Below are positions 33,442 to 42,581 of a DNA stretch of 64,000 bases, one piece after another (position 1 is the stretch's first letter; each line of letters starts with the position of its first letter). This DNA is from Bifidobacterium margollesii (GTDB taxonomy: Bacteria > Actinomycetota > Actinomycetes > Actinomycetales > Bifidobacteriaceae): contig NZ_NMWU01000011.1 in NCBI RefSeq assembly GCF_002860355.1, positions 58,678-122,677 on the forward strand, read 5' to 3'. The notes under the pieces were generated by a model that made no database searches, was not told where the DNA came from, and saw only the letters and a list, made by a program, of their open reading frames with translations. The translations under genes and the position numbers were made by a program.

Positions 33442-33765
33442 TCAGCCGCGCTTCTTGACCAGATCCTCGGACTCCTTGTCCAAGGTGGCCATGATGGCGC
33501 TCTGCGCCTTCTTCACGTAGGAGAAACCATCGGCCGCGGTGAACTTGGCCTTGGCATCGGCATCTTCGGAAACGGCGCGGGTCACACGGGCGATGGCGAC
33601 CAGCACGTTCGGCAGCTGCGAATCAGGGGCGTCGTTCCCCAGCTCGCCGTAGAACCGAATGGTCTCCACGTCATTGGGATTGGCGGTATTGCCGGGAGCA
33701 GCCTTAACAGCCTCAACGATGCCACCGAGATATTGCTTCATTGGATATTCAGTTGGAATGCTCAT
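33442..33765 (-). CDS. Small conserved-looking protein of unknown function
   Basis: 107 residues, acidic/helical, soluble: MSIPTEYPMKQYLGGIVEAV ... DVETIRFYGELGND ... LPNVLVAIARVTRAVSED. AAGGGG precedes ATG 33765 and a strong terminator follows, so it is a well-bounded single gene. I do not recognise the family; no catalytic or metal-binding pattern is visible. Confidence 0.75.
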   Translation of the reverse strand: MSIPTEYPMKQYLGGIVEAVKAAPGNTANPNDVETIRFYGELGNDAPDSQLPNVLVAIARVTRAVSEDADAKAKFTAADGFSYVKKAQSAIMATLDKESEDLVKKRG

Positions 33766-33981
33766 ACCCCTTATGGTAGGAGCTCTGGACGCCAGAGAAC
33801 AGCTTTTGAAACTGGTTACGCCAAAGGGTAAAACCCTATACCCGATCGGCTTTTCGTAGCAGAATAAAGAATATTGACTCTCTTAGAAAACCCAGTGTTT
33901 GCAACCTTTTGTCAACCAATCAGCAACCCGCGATTCATCAACTTCCAACCGGATTCACCGAACGTCCTTCAAACGCCGACC

Positions 33982-34536
33982 TCAAGATTCCGGCAGATCG
34001 AACCGGGTGAGATCAACCCCCTCATGCTCCAGCAGCGCGGCCTTGACGTCAAGCCTGCCGCCGTATCCGCCGAACGACCGACCGGCACCGACGACGCGGT
34101 GACACGGCACGATGATCGTGATCGGATTGTGCTTCACCGCACCACCCACCGCCTGCGCGGCCATACGCCGTCCACCCCGGCGTTCGGCCAGCTCGGCGGC
34201 GATCTCGCCATAGCTCATCGTCTGACCGTAGGGAATCTCGGCGACCACGGCCCACACCTCGCGCCGAAACGCGCTGCCCTGCGGATTCAACGGCGGCGTG
34301 AATCCCGGATCATGCCCCGCGAAATACTCGTCAAGCCAGCGTCGCGTGAGGTCGAACACGTTTTCCGCCGATCCGCGACCCTCTCCACAGGAACCCGATC
34401 CACACCGCGCGTCCGACGCACGCCACCACCAATGCTCCAGACACAGTCCGGTCAGCGATTCGCCGTCGGAGGTCATAACCATCCGACCGATCGGCGTCTC
34501 CACCGATCTTTCCACTGATTGGCTGATCGCAGTCAT
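33982..34536 (-). CDS. ogt: Methylated-DNA-[protein]-cysteine S-methyltransferase
   Basis: Removes alkyl groups from O6-alkylguanine in a suicide reaction. The catalytic IVPCHRVVGAGRSFGGYGGR segment (Cys in PCHRV) is complete, as is FRREVWAVVAEIPYGQTMSYGEIA of the DNA-binding part. 184 residues. A variable insert (SDARCGSGSCGEGRGSAEN) lies in the N-terminal domain. AGGAAG lies upstream of ATG 34536. Single gene. Confidence 0.94.
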   Translation of the reverse strand: MTAISQSVERSVETPIGRMVMTSDGESLTGLCLEHWWWRASDARCGSGSCGEGRGSAENVFDLTRRWLDEYFAGHDPGFTPPLNPQGSAFRREVWAVVAEIPYGQTMSYGEIAAELAERRGGRRMAAQAVGGAVKHNPITIIVPCHRVVGAGRSFGGYGGRLDVKAALLEHEGVDLTRFDLPES

Positions 34537-34832
34537 ACCGTTCTCAACTTCCTCTCGTCGCTTATGACCATCCCTGTCATATTGTGCTTCGAAGGCATCT
34601 CATCACCGGAAACCATCTCATCACCCACTGCAGTCATGATGAGGACACCGCGATGCCGATGCAACCGATCCGTGATCTGCGTCGCATTTCTTTCGCAGCT
34701 GAACTATGGTGTTTCATGCGGCATTCGGTCATGATGAACATCAGAAGACCGATAGGGAAGCGCCTGCGGCGAAAGCGCGGACGAACGACGACCATCAAAC
34801 ACATGCGGTCATCAGCACACATGGAGGACATC

Positions 34833-36281
34833 ATGGCGGAGCAGACACAGAAGACGCAAACGACGAACACCCGGCTCGAACACGACTGCATCGGCTCGAT
34901 GGCAGTGCCGGCCGACGTGTATTGGGGCATCCATACGCAGCGCGCAATCGGCAACTTCCCGGTCTCCGGCATCACCGACGCCCAACATCCCGAACTGATC
35001 CGCGCCTACGCCACGGTGAAGCGCGCCTGCGCCGCGGCCAATGAGGAGCTCGGCCTGCTCGACCCGGAGAAATCCCGGCTGATCCGCAAGGCGTGCGAGG
35101 AGATCGAAGGCGGCAAACTCGCCGACCAGTTCCCGGTGGACGTGATGCAGGGCGGTGCGGGTACGTCCGCGAACATGAACATGAACGAGGTGATCGCCAA
35201 CCGAGCGCTGGAACTCGCCGGCCGACCGCGCGGCGACTACGAGTACATCCACCCCAACGACGACGTGAACCACTCGCAGTCCACCAACGACACCTATCCG
35301 GCCGCCTGCAAGCTCGCGCTGATCGATGCGATCGGCCCGCTGGCGGAAAGCGCCAAGAAGCTCGCCAAGGCCTTCCACGATCTCGCCGACCGGCACATCG
35401 AGGACGTGACCATCGGACGCACGCAACTGCAGGACGCCGTGCCGATGACCTACGGCCAGGAGTTCCACGCCTTCGCCACGCTGCTGAAAACCGATCTCAA
35501 CGCCTTCGACCGCGTGGTGCCGCAGCTCGCCGTGCTCAATCTCGGCGCCACCGCCATCGGCACCGGCATCTGCGCCGATCTGCGATTCCGCCGATCGGCC
35601 ATCGACCATCTGGCCCGCATCACCGGGCTGCCCGTCACCACCGCACCGGATCCGGTGGCCGCCATGACCGACATGGGCGCCTACGTGGCCACCTCGGCCG
35701 CGATCAAGAACCTCGCCGTGCACCTGAAGAAGGCCGCGGACGATCTGCGACTGCTCAACTCGGGCCCGCGCGCCGGATTCAACGATCTGACCGTACCGGC
35801 AAGACAGGCCGGGTCGAGCATCATGCCCGCGAAGGTGAACCCCGTGATCCCCGAATGCGTCAACCAGTGCTGCTTCACGATCTTCGGCATGGACGTGACC
35901 GTGAACTGGGCCGTGGCCGAAGGCCAGCTGCAGCTCAACGCCTTCGACCCGCTGATGGTGCATGAACTGCTCACCGGCATGACGCTGCTCACCCGCGCAA
36001 TGAACGTGTTCCGCAGGAACTGCGTGGAAGGCATCGAAGTGCATGTGGCCACGGGACGCCGATACGCCGAATCCTCGCCGTCGATCTCCGCGGCGCTGAA
36101 CCCGTACATCGGGTACGAGCACGCGGCCGACATCGCGAAGGAAGCCGTGGAAAGCGGTCGGACCGTACGCGAGGTGGCCGGAGAACGAACCGCCCTGCCC
36201 GCCGAACAGCTGGACGAAATCCTCGATCCGATCCGTCTGGCCCGAGGGCTCGGCCAGACCTGCCGCGAGCATCTGGCGTAG
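34833..36281 (+). CDS. aspA: Aspartate ammonia-lyase
   Basis: 482 residues of the fumarase/aspartase superfamily: aspartate to fumarate and ammonia. GTSANMNMNEVIANRA, SQSTNDTYPAA, and the signature GSSIMPAKVNPVIPE (mobile catalytic loop with the active Ser) are present; the TH-type aspartase spacing fits AspA more than fumarase FumC (GS-S-MPxKxN is shared, the QLNAFDPLM segment supports aspartase). ATG 34833 follows GGAGGA; a longer frame to 34584 has no such site. In an organism without a full TCA cycle this provides fumarate or disposes of aspartate. Confidence 0.9.
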   Translation: MAEQTQKTQTTNTRLEHDCIGSMAVPADVYWGIHTQRAIGNFPVSGITDAQHPELIRAYATVKRACAAANEELGLLDPEKSRLIRKACEEIEGGKLADQFPVDVMQGGAGTSANMNMNEVIANRALELAGRPRGDYEYIHPNDDVNHSQSTNDTYPAACKLALIDAIGPLAESAKKLAKAFHDLADRHIEDVTIGRTQLQDAVPMTYGQEFHAFATLLKTDLNAFDRVVPQLAVLNLGATAIGTGICADLRFRRSAIDHLARITGLPVTTAPDPVAAMTDMGAYVATSAAIKNLAVHLKKAADDLRLLNSGPRAGFNDLTVPARQAGSSIMPAKVNPVIPECVNQCCFTIFGMDVTVNWAVAEGQLQLNAFDPLMVHELLTGMTLLTRAMNVFRRNCVEGIEVHVATGRRYAESSPSISAALNPYIGYEHAADIAKEAVESGRTVREVAGERTALPAEQLDEILDPIRLARGLGQTCREHLA

Positions 36282-36293
36282 GGGCCTGTTCCT

Positions 36294-36498
36294 TGCCTTC
36301 CCCTGGAGGGGAAGGTGACCGGCGGCAGCCGGACGGATGAGGGGCCGCGGGCGGCGGAAACGACAAAGGGTCTGCGGGGATCACTCCCCACAGACCCGCA
36401 AGTCATGTCGATATTGTCTGTATTACACGAAGCGTCGCCTACATCACCCTCATCAGTCTGCCGGAGGCAGACAGCTTCCCCCACAGGGGGGGGGAAGC
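36294..36498. repeat. Type 1 and type 2 double-hairpin repeats between aspA and hsp20
   Basis: Type 1 at 36294-36345 and type 2 at 36445-36498 (CAGTCTGCCGGAGGCAGACAGC, in halves GTCTGCC and GGCAGAC, then CTTCCCCC and nine G). The G9 run at 36486-36494 breaks the pairing symmetry of the second stem. Confidence 0.8.
36368..36397 (-). terminator. Terminator downstream of hsp20
   Basis: Minus strand GGGTCTGTGGGGA pairs with TCCCCGCAGACCC around GTGA and is followed by TTTG; 128 bases after the hsp20 stop. Confidence 0.65.
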
Positions 36499-36525
36499 CG
36501 AGTAAGGATCGTTTTCTTAACGGAC

Positions 36526-37059
36526 TCAGTCCTCAATGGCGATGGTGTGCTTCTGCTCTACCTGAGGCTGAGCGTCCATCTTCGGCAGGGTCAGGCACAA
36601 TGTACCGTTCTCGTACTTGGCGTGGATATCGGTCTCCTTCAGACCGTCACCCACGTAGAAGCTACGAGAGCACGCACCGCTGTAGCGCTCGCGACGCAGC
36701 CACTTGCCATCCTCGGCACCGGCACCCGAAGCCTGACCGCCATTGGCGGCGGCGTTCGCATCGGCCGTATCGGCACCGGTCTGCGTGGCGCTGTTCTTGT
36801 AGCCCGTGACGGTCAGATAACCGTTGTTCAGCTCGATCTTGATATCGTCCTTCTTGAACCCCGGCATATCGATATCGACGTCGTACTTGTCGCCCATATC
36901 GCGCACGTCGGTGCTCATCATGGAGTTCATCGACATCAGACCCTGACCGTTCTGCATATCCTGACCGGCATTGCGGGTGCCACGCCAATCACCGAAGAAC
37001 GGATCATCGAACAGATCCGAGAACATCATGTCATTCATCAAAGCCGGAAACATCGCCAT
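36526..37059 (-). CDS. Small heat-shock protein, Hsp20/alpha-crystallin family
   Basis: 177 residues from ATG 37059 (AAGGAG upstream). N-terminal MAMFPALMNDMMFSDLFDD with the DDPFFGDW region, alpha-crystallin domain KYDVDIDMPGFKKDDIKIEL ... NGYLTVTG ... RRERYSGACSRSFYVG ... NGTLCLTLPK, C-terminal tail with KHTIAIED. An Ala/Gly/Thr-rich loop (about residues 95-125) lies between the two sheets. ATP-independent holdase. A perfect HspR operator (HAIR) lies 194 bases upstream and the leader holds a 13-bp hairpin. Confidence 0.95.
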   Translation of the reverse strand: MAMFPALMNDMMFSDLFDDPFFGDWRGTRNAGQDMQNGQGLMSMNSMMSTDVRDMGDKYDVDIDMPGFKKDDIKIELNNGYLTVTGYKNSATQTGADTADANAAANGGQASGAGAEDGKWLRRERYSGACSRSFYVGDGLKETDIHAKYENGTLCLTLPKMDAQPQVEQKHTIAIED

Positions 37060-37102
37060 AATCGGTACTCCTTCATATCCGGAGGAGAAGCGGGTTGGCT
37101 TC

Positions 37103-37140
37103 AGATCGCCGGCCGGAGCCTTTCGGTCGGCCGGCGATCT
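37103..37140 (-). other. Stable hairpin in the hsp20 leader
   Basis: Minus strand AGATCGCCGGCCG and CGGCCGGCGATCT pair perfectly around a 12-base loop; the stem ends about 44 bases before the start codon. It may protect the message or modulate translation; too GC-rich to be a classical fourU or ROSE thermometer. Confidence 0.75.
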
Positions 37141-37252
37141 GTTTTCGTGGCCGCTTCCGGAGCCCTTATCTCGGGCTCCCACCTTCGCCTTGCAATTCCT
37201 GTTATAGGTCGCTCGGCGGGAACCGTCATCAATGTTTACCCACAGTGAAAAA

Positions 37253-37273
37253 CTTGAGTGATACAGACTCAAG
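37253..37273. promoter_or_regulatory. HspR operator (HAIR) controlling hsp20
   Basis: CTTGAGT - 7 bases - ACTCAAG, an exact match to the HspR-associated inverted repeat consensus CTTGAGT-N7-ACTCAAG of actinobacteria. Confidence 0.9.
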
Positions 37274-37367
37274 TTTTAAATCCATCGGCACCCGAACCGC
37301 GCCGACTCCCGAAAAACCACGGATGTGCAGACCCCACAGGTGCTCGGACCCCGACGAGGCCCGGCGA

Positions 37368-37904
37368 TCAGATGAAATGCGTGATGATGTTCGCGGTGGT
37401 GGCCTCGCGCGGTTCGGCCAGCAGATCCGGATCGGCCGGATGCCCCAGCGTCATGGCCGAAACCGGCACGAACCCCTCGTCCACGCCCAGCGCGGCGAAC
37501 ATCTCGGGATGCTGCTGCAGGCTCTTGATCACGCCGAGAACATATCCGCTGCCCAGACCAAGCTCGGTGGCGGCCAGCTGCATGTTCTCGATGATGCATC
37601 CGGCATTGCAGTAGTTCGTCCCCCGCTCCATGCCGTCCTCGGAACCGGAGACCAGAATCAGCACCGGCGCCCGATACGTCGGGCCGGTGCCCATACGGCC
37701 GCCATTCGCACCGGCGAGCGCGTCGATGGCGTCAATGGCCTTACGGTCGCTGATCACCGAAATCTGCACGGCCTCGAAATCATGCATGGCGATCGGCGAA
37801 GCGTTCGCCGCCTCCAGAATCGTCTGGATCTGCTCCTTGGTGACCGGCTCGTCGGTGAACGAACGGCAGGTCTTTCGCGTGGTGATCACTTGCATCGTAT
37901 CCAT
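37368..37904 (-). CDS. Nitroreductase-family flavoprotein
   Basis: 178 residues from ATG 37904 (AAGGAGG). FMN-binding pattern ITTRKTCRSFTDEPV (RRSxRxF type), EAANASPIAMHDFEAVQISVI, and GCIIENMQLAATELGLGSGYV. Members reduce nitro groups, quinones or flavin substrates with NAD(P)H as dimers. The longer frame to 38006 translates the tandem repeat region and was not used. No operon partner. Confidence 0.88.
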   Translation of the reverse strand: MDTMQVITTRKTCRSFTDEPVTKEQIQTILEAANASPIAMHDFEAVQISVISDRKAIDAIDALAGANGGRMGTGPTYRAPVLILVSGSEDGMERGTNYCNAGCIIENMQLAATELGLGSGYVLGVIKSLQQHPEMFAALGVDEGFVPVSAMTLGHPADPDLLAEPREATTANIITHFI

Positions 37905-37995
37905 GACAACCTCCTTGCGGTCATTACGGCCGGCAGCGCCGCCGACCCTACGATCCATCTTAGGAGCCGGTTCGACGGATCGGCGGAGGCACCGC

Positions 37996-38043
37996 GGCAC
38001 CATCACACCACGGCACCATCACACCACGGCACCATCACACCAC
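37996..38043. repeat. Three tandem copies of a 16-bp unit
   Basis: GGCACCATCACACCAC three times in a row, with degenerate copies continuing to about 38085. Lies between the nitroreductase and amidohydrolase genes; too short a stretch to be a gene. Confidence 0.9.
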
Positions 38044-38095
38044 GATGTCGCGGTCACAGTGCCGTGGCGCAATCACACCACGGCAACGCGGGGAG

Positions 38096-39685
38096 TCACA
38101 GCGTGGAATACGTCCATCGGCCGGCGCACATCGTGGCCGCCACGGGCATGTTGCGCAACGCCTGCGCCGATCCGTTCGGCCCGCCCGCCGCAAACGGGTC
38201 GGCGTCGAGCAGCACCAGGTCAGCCGGATCCCCCGCCGCCACCCGAGTGCCACGCCCGAAGGCGGAAGCGGCGATCGCCGTGCGCACGTCGAGCGTCTGA
38301 GCCGAATCGTCGGCCGGGCGCTCGTCTCCGGTGCGATACACCGCAGCCGCAATCGCCACCCATGGGTCGAGCACCGCCACCGGCGCATCGGAGCCGAACC
38401 GCAGCGGCACGCCTGCGTCGTGCAGCGAGCGGAAGGCGTAGGGCATGAGTCCGTCGTCGCGGATCATGTCGGCCCAGTATCGAGGGATCACATCGCGATC
38501 ATCCACGGCATGCTGCGGCTGGATGCTGGCGGTGAGGTCGAGCCTCGCGAACCGTTCGACGTCTTCGGGTTTGAGCAGCTGGGCGTGTTCCACGGCACCG
38601 GCAGCTCCCGTGTGCTCGAAGGCGTCGAGCACGATGCTGTTCGCCTCGTCGCCTATGGCGTGGCAGGCCACGTCGAACCCGTTGTCACTGGCCAGTTTCA
38701 TGTACCGTTCGATCTCCTCGGGTTTGTAGCTCATCGTGCCTCGGGTGGGCGGCACGATGCCGGTATATGGGTGGGAGCAGTAGGCGGATCGGGTGTTGAG
38801 CGAACCGTCGGAGATGAGCTTCAGCGTGGTGATGCGTGCGAGGCCGTGGCTGTGGGGGATCTCGTCGCCGCCATGCCGGTGCGCCTCGACCGCCCGCTCG
38901 AGATATTCGGGGTACATGCCCACGCGCACGCGCAGCAAATCGATGCCGTGGGCGAATCTCGCCGTCCACTGACCGATGGTGTCTGCCATTTCGTAGTCGC
39001 AGATGCCGACCACGCCCTTCGACGCGGCATCCCGTTCGGCGGTTTCGATCAGCCTGAGTTGTTCCGCGCCGCTGGCGTCGTCGAGTTTCGCGTAGGCGTC
39101 GAACCATTCGAGCTCCCCCACCAGACCGCTGTCGCCCACATGCACGCCGAGCATGCGCGCCGCCGCGGAGTTCACCCATCCGCAGTGCATGTCGGCGCTG
39201 GACAGTGCGACCGGCTGGTCTCCGGAGGCCTCGTCGATCATGGCCAGCGTCGGCTGGTCGGCGTCGGACCACAGTGAATGGCGAAACCGCATGCCGACGA
39301 CGATGGCGTCCGGGGAGAGTCCGGCCGGAGAGCGGCGAAGGGTCTTCAGATGATCGCGCAGCATCGCCATCGCTTCGCCGGCGCTGCCGGCACGCAGCAG
39401 GTCAAGCCGGCCGAACGTCGAGGCCCACTGGGTGAAGTGGGTGTGTCCGTCCCACAATCCGGGGATGATCCACCGGCCTTCGGCGTCGATGACCTCGGCA
39501 GCCGTATCGGCGGTCCGGGAAATATCACCGGCCGACGTCGCCGTGCCGACGGTCGTATTGCCGCCCCGGATCGGAGACCGGTCGGCCGGAGCGACTTCGG
39601 CGATCCGACCGCCATCCCCGGTGATCTCCACAGTTACGTCCTCAATGCGATCGGTTCCCGGAATACGGACGTTGGTTATTCGCAT
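38096..39685 (-). CDS. Amidohydrolase, YtcJ-like (amidohydrolase 3 family)
   Basis: About 529 residues from ATG 39685. DGHTHFTQW (HxH metal ligands), SADMHCGWVNSAA, KLISDGSLNTRSA, ACHAIGDEAN and VEHAQLLKPED (further His), and RFGSDAPVAVLDPW (Asp) are the YtcJ/exoenzyme-regulator type motifs. Hydrolyses an amide bond in an unknown cytoplasmic substrate. The start is uncertain: the frame extends to 39850, but residues 1-55 there are Gly/Asp/Met repeats encoded by tandem 18-bp units and no start has a convincing ribosome site; MRITNVRI is where the family normally begins. Confidence 0.8.
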   Translation of the reverse strand: MRITNVRIPGTDRIEDVTVEITGDGGRIAEVAPADRSPIRGGNTTVGTATSAGDISRTADTAAEVIDAEGRWIIPGLWDGHTHFTQWASTFGRLDLLRAGSAGEAMAMLRDHLKTLRRSPAGLSPDAIVVGMRFRHSLWSDADQPTLAMIDEASGDQPVALSSADMHCGWVNSAAARMLGVHVGDSGLVGELEWFDAYAKLDDASGAEQLRLIETAERDAASKGVVGICDYEMADTIGQWTARFAHGIDLLRVRVGMYPEYLERAVEAHRHGGDEIPHSHGLARITTLKLISDGSLNTRSAYCSHPYTGIVPPTRGTMSYKPEEIERYMKLASDNGFDVACHAIGDEANSIVLDAFEHTGAAGAVEHAQLLKPEDVERFARLDLTASIQPQHAVDDRDVIPRYWADMIRDDGLMPYAFRSLHDAGVPLRFGSDAPVAVLDPWVAIAAAVYRTGDERPADDSAQTLDVRTAIAASAFGRGTRVAAGDPADLVLLDADPFAAGGPNGSAQALRNMPVAATMCAGRWTYSTL

Positions 39686-39990
39686 CCGTTTGCCGAATCC
39701 ACCCATATCGAATCCGCCCATATCGCCCGCGATACCGTTACCGCCATCCGCAATACCGTTACCGCCATCACCATAAACACCATCATGCATATCGCCATCA
39801 TGCCACGCCGCAACCATGCATGACGGCGATCGACCATGCTTAGCGGACATCGGCCGAAATCGATCGGGATCTTGGGATCACCGCCGACGTTTTGCAATCA
39901 TTCGGTCGGTTTTCACCGTTCTTCCGGAGTCGGCGCATCACCGCCGCGTACGATGGGAGCGTTTTGAAAGCGAACCGAACGGGAGGCGTG

Positions 39991-40800
39991 GTGCGACAAC
40001 TGATCGAGCAGCCATGGGAGTGGCTGCAGGACAATTCCGGACGAATCATTCTGCTGGTCGTGGTGGTGGCCGCCGCCGCGCTGATCGACAAGGCGGTGTC
40101 GAAGGCGCTGCGGGTGGCGTTGGACAAGTCGCATATTCCCAGCGCCTCGATTTTCGTGAACATCGTGCGCGTGCTGATCTGGGTGATGGCCGCGGGCATC
40201 GTGCTCAAACCGGTGTTCGGCATCGAACCGACCACACTGGCCACGGCGCTCGGCGTCAGCGGCATCGCAGTGTCGTTCGGCCTGAAGGACACGATCGCGA
40301 ATGTGATCGGCGGATTCGGCCTGATGGTCAGCAAGGTGCTGCAGCCGGGTGACCTGGTGACATTGCAGGGCATCACCGGCACGGTGAAGGATGTGACCTG
40401 GCGGCATACGATCATCGTCGATCGTACGGGCGTGGAGATGTGGGTGCCGAACTCGGTGCTCAATACCACCGCACTGGAGAAACTTTCGCTGGATGCCGAA
40501 GCGCTGACCACCGTGTCGTTCACCGCGAAGGGCGAGGATCTGGACCCTCAGGCCGTGTCGGAGGAGATCATCAGCACCGTGACCGAAGCCGCGGCGGATT
40601 TGATGCTGCCCGACTATGCTCCGCTGGTGAAGTTCGTCGGATTCACCCCATACGGTGTGGACGGCCGAATTCTGGTGTTCGCCAAGCCCGGCGTGCTGTT
40701 CTCCACCGTACAGGATCGCGTGACCCGAGCACTGGCCGGACGGGACTTCATCGTCCAGACCGTACCGCCGAACGAAGCGGAGGATGCGATCAGGGCGTAG
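39991..40800 (+). CDS. Small-conductance mechanosensitive channel, MscS family
   Basis: 269 residues from GTG 39991, preceded by GGGAGG. Helix 1 (RIILLVVVVAAAALI), helix 2 (ASIFVNIVRVLIWVMAAGIV), pore helix with GVSGIAVSFGLKDTIANVIGGF, then the beta domain LQPGDLVTL...GTVKDVTWRHTII. Releases solutes on hypo-osmotic shock. The upstream part of the open frame (to 39892) has no ribosome site. Confidence 0.93.
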   Translation: MRQLIEQPWEWLQDNSGRIILLVVVVAAAALIDKAVSKALRVALDKSHIPSASIFVNIVRVLIWVMAAGIVLKPVFGIEPTTLATALGVSGIAVSFGLKDTIANVIGGFGLMVSKVLQPGDLVTLQGITGTVKDVTWRHTIIVDRTGVEMWVPNSVLNTTALEKLSLDAEALTTVSFTAKGEDLDPQAVSEEIISTVTEAAADLMLPDYAPLVKFVGFTPYGVDGRILVFAKPGVLFSTVQDRVTRALAGRDFIVQTVPPNEAEDAIRA

Positions 40801-40831
40801 GCGAAATGCCGGTGGTTCGCTTCGCCCACGG

Positions 40832-40878
40832 CACCTCATCAGTCAGCTCCGCTGACAGCTTCCCCTCTAAGGGGAAGC
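40832..40878. repeat. Type 2 double-hairpin repeat
   Basis: CACCTCATCAGTCAGCTCCGCTGACAGCTTCCCCTCTAAGGGGAAGC layout: stem 1 GTCAGC-TCC-GCTGAC, stem 2 CTTCCCC-TCTAA-GGGGAAG, 31 bases after the mscS stop. Confidence 0.85.
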
Positions 40879-40893
40879 CAAGGAACCAGATCA

Positions 40894-41051
40894 ATGGATC
40901 AGCCTGCAATAATCCCGATTTGCAGCCCAATCCATCACAACATGATTCTCGCGATCACGGAATCCCTGCAATCATGCGGTTTTGCGATTCCACCCGTTTC
41001 GGATTCGATGGATTAGGCCGACATACACGCAAAACGCAACCTAATCCATCG
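40894..41051. other. Row of three hairpins in the mscS-ABC spacer
   Basis: Stem 1: ATGGAT with CTGCAA inside pairs with TTGCAG and ATCCAT (40894-40935). Stem 2: GGAATC/GATTCC (40959-40991). Stem 3: CGATGGATTAGG/CCTAATCCATCG (41006-41017 with 41040-41051). No open frame. Could be a small structured RNA or a decayed insertion. Confidence 0.6.
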
Positions 41052-41119
41052 ATCCGGCAGAATCAGACGCAGCCATTTCCCCCACGGCACCTCATCGGTC
41101 AGCCGAGAAACCAGATCAT

Positions 41120-41170
41120 GGCCTTCCCCTCGGAGGGGAAGGTGACCGGCGACAGCCAGTCGGATGAGGT
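41120..41170. repeat. Type 1/2 double-hairpin repeat, inverted
   Basis: CTTCCCCTCGGAGGGGAAG followed by ACCGGCGACAGCCAGTCGGATGAGGTG; a short partial copy precedes it at 41089-41106. Confidence 0.7.
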
Positions 41171-41287
41171 GATCGTACGAACTGAATCGCACCTTGGACC
41201 GCGTCTCCGACCATCGAGACCGAATTGCTCCGGTCCAACAATCGGAATGCGGTCCGGGACTGCCCCTAAGTGCAACTTCCCTTAGGG

Positions 41288-41317
41288 AAAAAGGCGGCCG
41301 GCAAAAAGCCGGCCGCC
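41288..41317 (-). terminator. Terminator of the ABC importer operon
   Basis: Minus strand GGCGGCCGGC and GCCGGCCGCC pair perfectly around TTTTT, followed by TTTTT; 37 bases after the ATPase stop codon. Confidence 0.95.
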
Positions 41318-41354
41318 TGAGAGGTGCGGATACTACCGAACCGCGGGGATGCGT

Positions 41355-42581
41355 CTACCGCGCGGAGGCCGCGAACGCGGGCACCGGACGCGGCGCGACG
41401 ATCACGGACGCGCCGATCGTCAGCCCGGCCGGAACCTCCTGCACCGGAAGCTGCACGGTCACCTCAAGCTGGGTGCCGCTGTGCCGGGTCAGCTCACCGG
41501 CCGAGATCACGGAGTCGATGCGAACCAGCGATCCGAGGAAATGGATGGCGGCGACCCGGGCCTGAGCGCCCGAACCGGCCAGCACGCCGGACTGGTCGTT
41601 AAGCCGGATGGTCATGTTCTCCGGGCGGGCGAGCACATCCACCTCTCCGGCGGTGGCGGAACCATCGACCAGCGGCACACGCTGACCGAACACCATCGCC
41701 TCGTTGGAACCAGCCTCCACCGTGCCGGGCAGGCGGTTGGCCAATCCGATGAAGGAGGCCACATATTCGGTGGCCGGACGCTGGTAGAGATCCTGCGGGG
41801 CGGCGATCTGCTCGATCCGGCCGTGGTTCATCACACCGATGCGGTCGGCCACGGCGAGCGCCTCCTCCTGATCGTGCGTGACGAACACGGTGGTGGTGCC
41901 GGCTTCGAGCTGAATGCGACGGATCTCGTCACGCAGCTGCACGCGCACCTTGGCGTCGAGGGCCGAAAGCGGCTCGTCGAGGAGCAGCACGCGCGGGTTC
42001 ACGGCCAGCGCGCGGGCCAGAGCCACACGCTGCTGCTGGCCGCCGGACATCTGCTGCGTGTACTTCTTCGCCTGATCGGAAAGCCCGACCAGCTCAAGCT
42101 TCTCCATGGCGAGCTTGCGGCGCTCTGCCGCACCCATGCCGCGGATCTCCAGACCGAACTCCACGTTCTGCAAGGCGGTCATGTGCGGGAACAGCGAGTA
42201 GGCCTGGAACACCATGGCCATGTCACGCTTGTTGACGGGCACGCCGGTGACGTCCTGGCCGCCGACGAGAATGCGGCCGCCCTGAATGTCCTCAAGGCCG
42301 GCGAGGGAGCGCAGCGCAGTGGACTTGCCGCAGCCGGAGCCGCCCAGCAGCACCACCATCTCGCCGGGCTTGATGTCGAGGTTGAAGTCGTCGAGCGCGC
42401 GGACGGACGAACCGGGGTAGATCTTAACGACGTCCTGCATCTGCACGCCGCCGCCACGCTCCTGCGACTCCTTGAGCACGGCCTTGGCGGCTTCGGTGAC
42501 GAGATTGCCGTCAGCATGGTTTTCGTTCTTGAACGATTCCGCCGCCTTGGCGACGGTCGCTTTCTGATCGGCGAGAGACAT
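41355..42581 (-). CDS. ABC importer ATPase, PotA/FbpC-like
   Basis: 408 residues. Walker A GGSGCGKST near residue 80, Q-loop VFQAYSLFPHM, signature MSGGQQQRVALARAL, Walker B VLLLDEPLSALD, switch VTHDQEEAL; C-terminal TOBE region from about residue 290 (ARPENMTIRL, GSLVRIDSV). This is the CUT1/MOI-type ATPase used for polyamines, iron or phosphonates. ATG 42581 shares its A with the TAA of the upstream permease (TAATG). A 40-residue helical extension precedes the ABC domain. Confidence 0.93.
   Translation of the reverse strand: MSLADQKATVAKAAESFKNENHADGNLVTEAAKAVLKESQERGGGVQMQDVVKIYPGSSVRALDDFNLDIKPGEMVVLLGGSGCGKSTALRSLAGLEDIQGGRILVGGQDVTGVPVNKRDMAMVFQAYSLFPHMTALQNVEFGLEIRGMGAAERRKLAMEKLELVGLSDQAKKYTQQMSGGQQQRVALARALAVNPRVLLLDEPLSALDAKVRVQLRDEIRRIQLEAGTTTVFVTHDQEEALAVADRIGVMNHGRIEQIAAPQDLYQRPATEYVASFIGLANRLPGTVEAGSNEAMVFGQRVPLVDGSATAGEVDVLARPENMTIRLNDQSGVLAGSGAQARVAAIHFLGSLVRIDSVISAGELTRHSGTQLEVTVQLPVQEVPAGLTIGASVIVAPRPVPAFAASAR

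Noticed and set aside
37996-38085. CRISPR-like array
   Set aside because: 16-bp units follow each other directly with no unique spacers; a simple tandem repeat.
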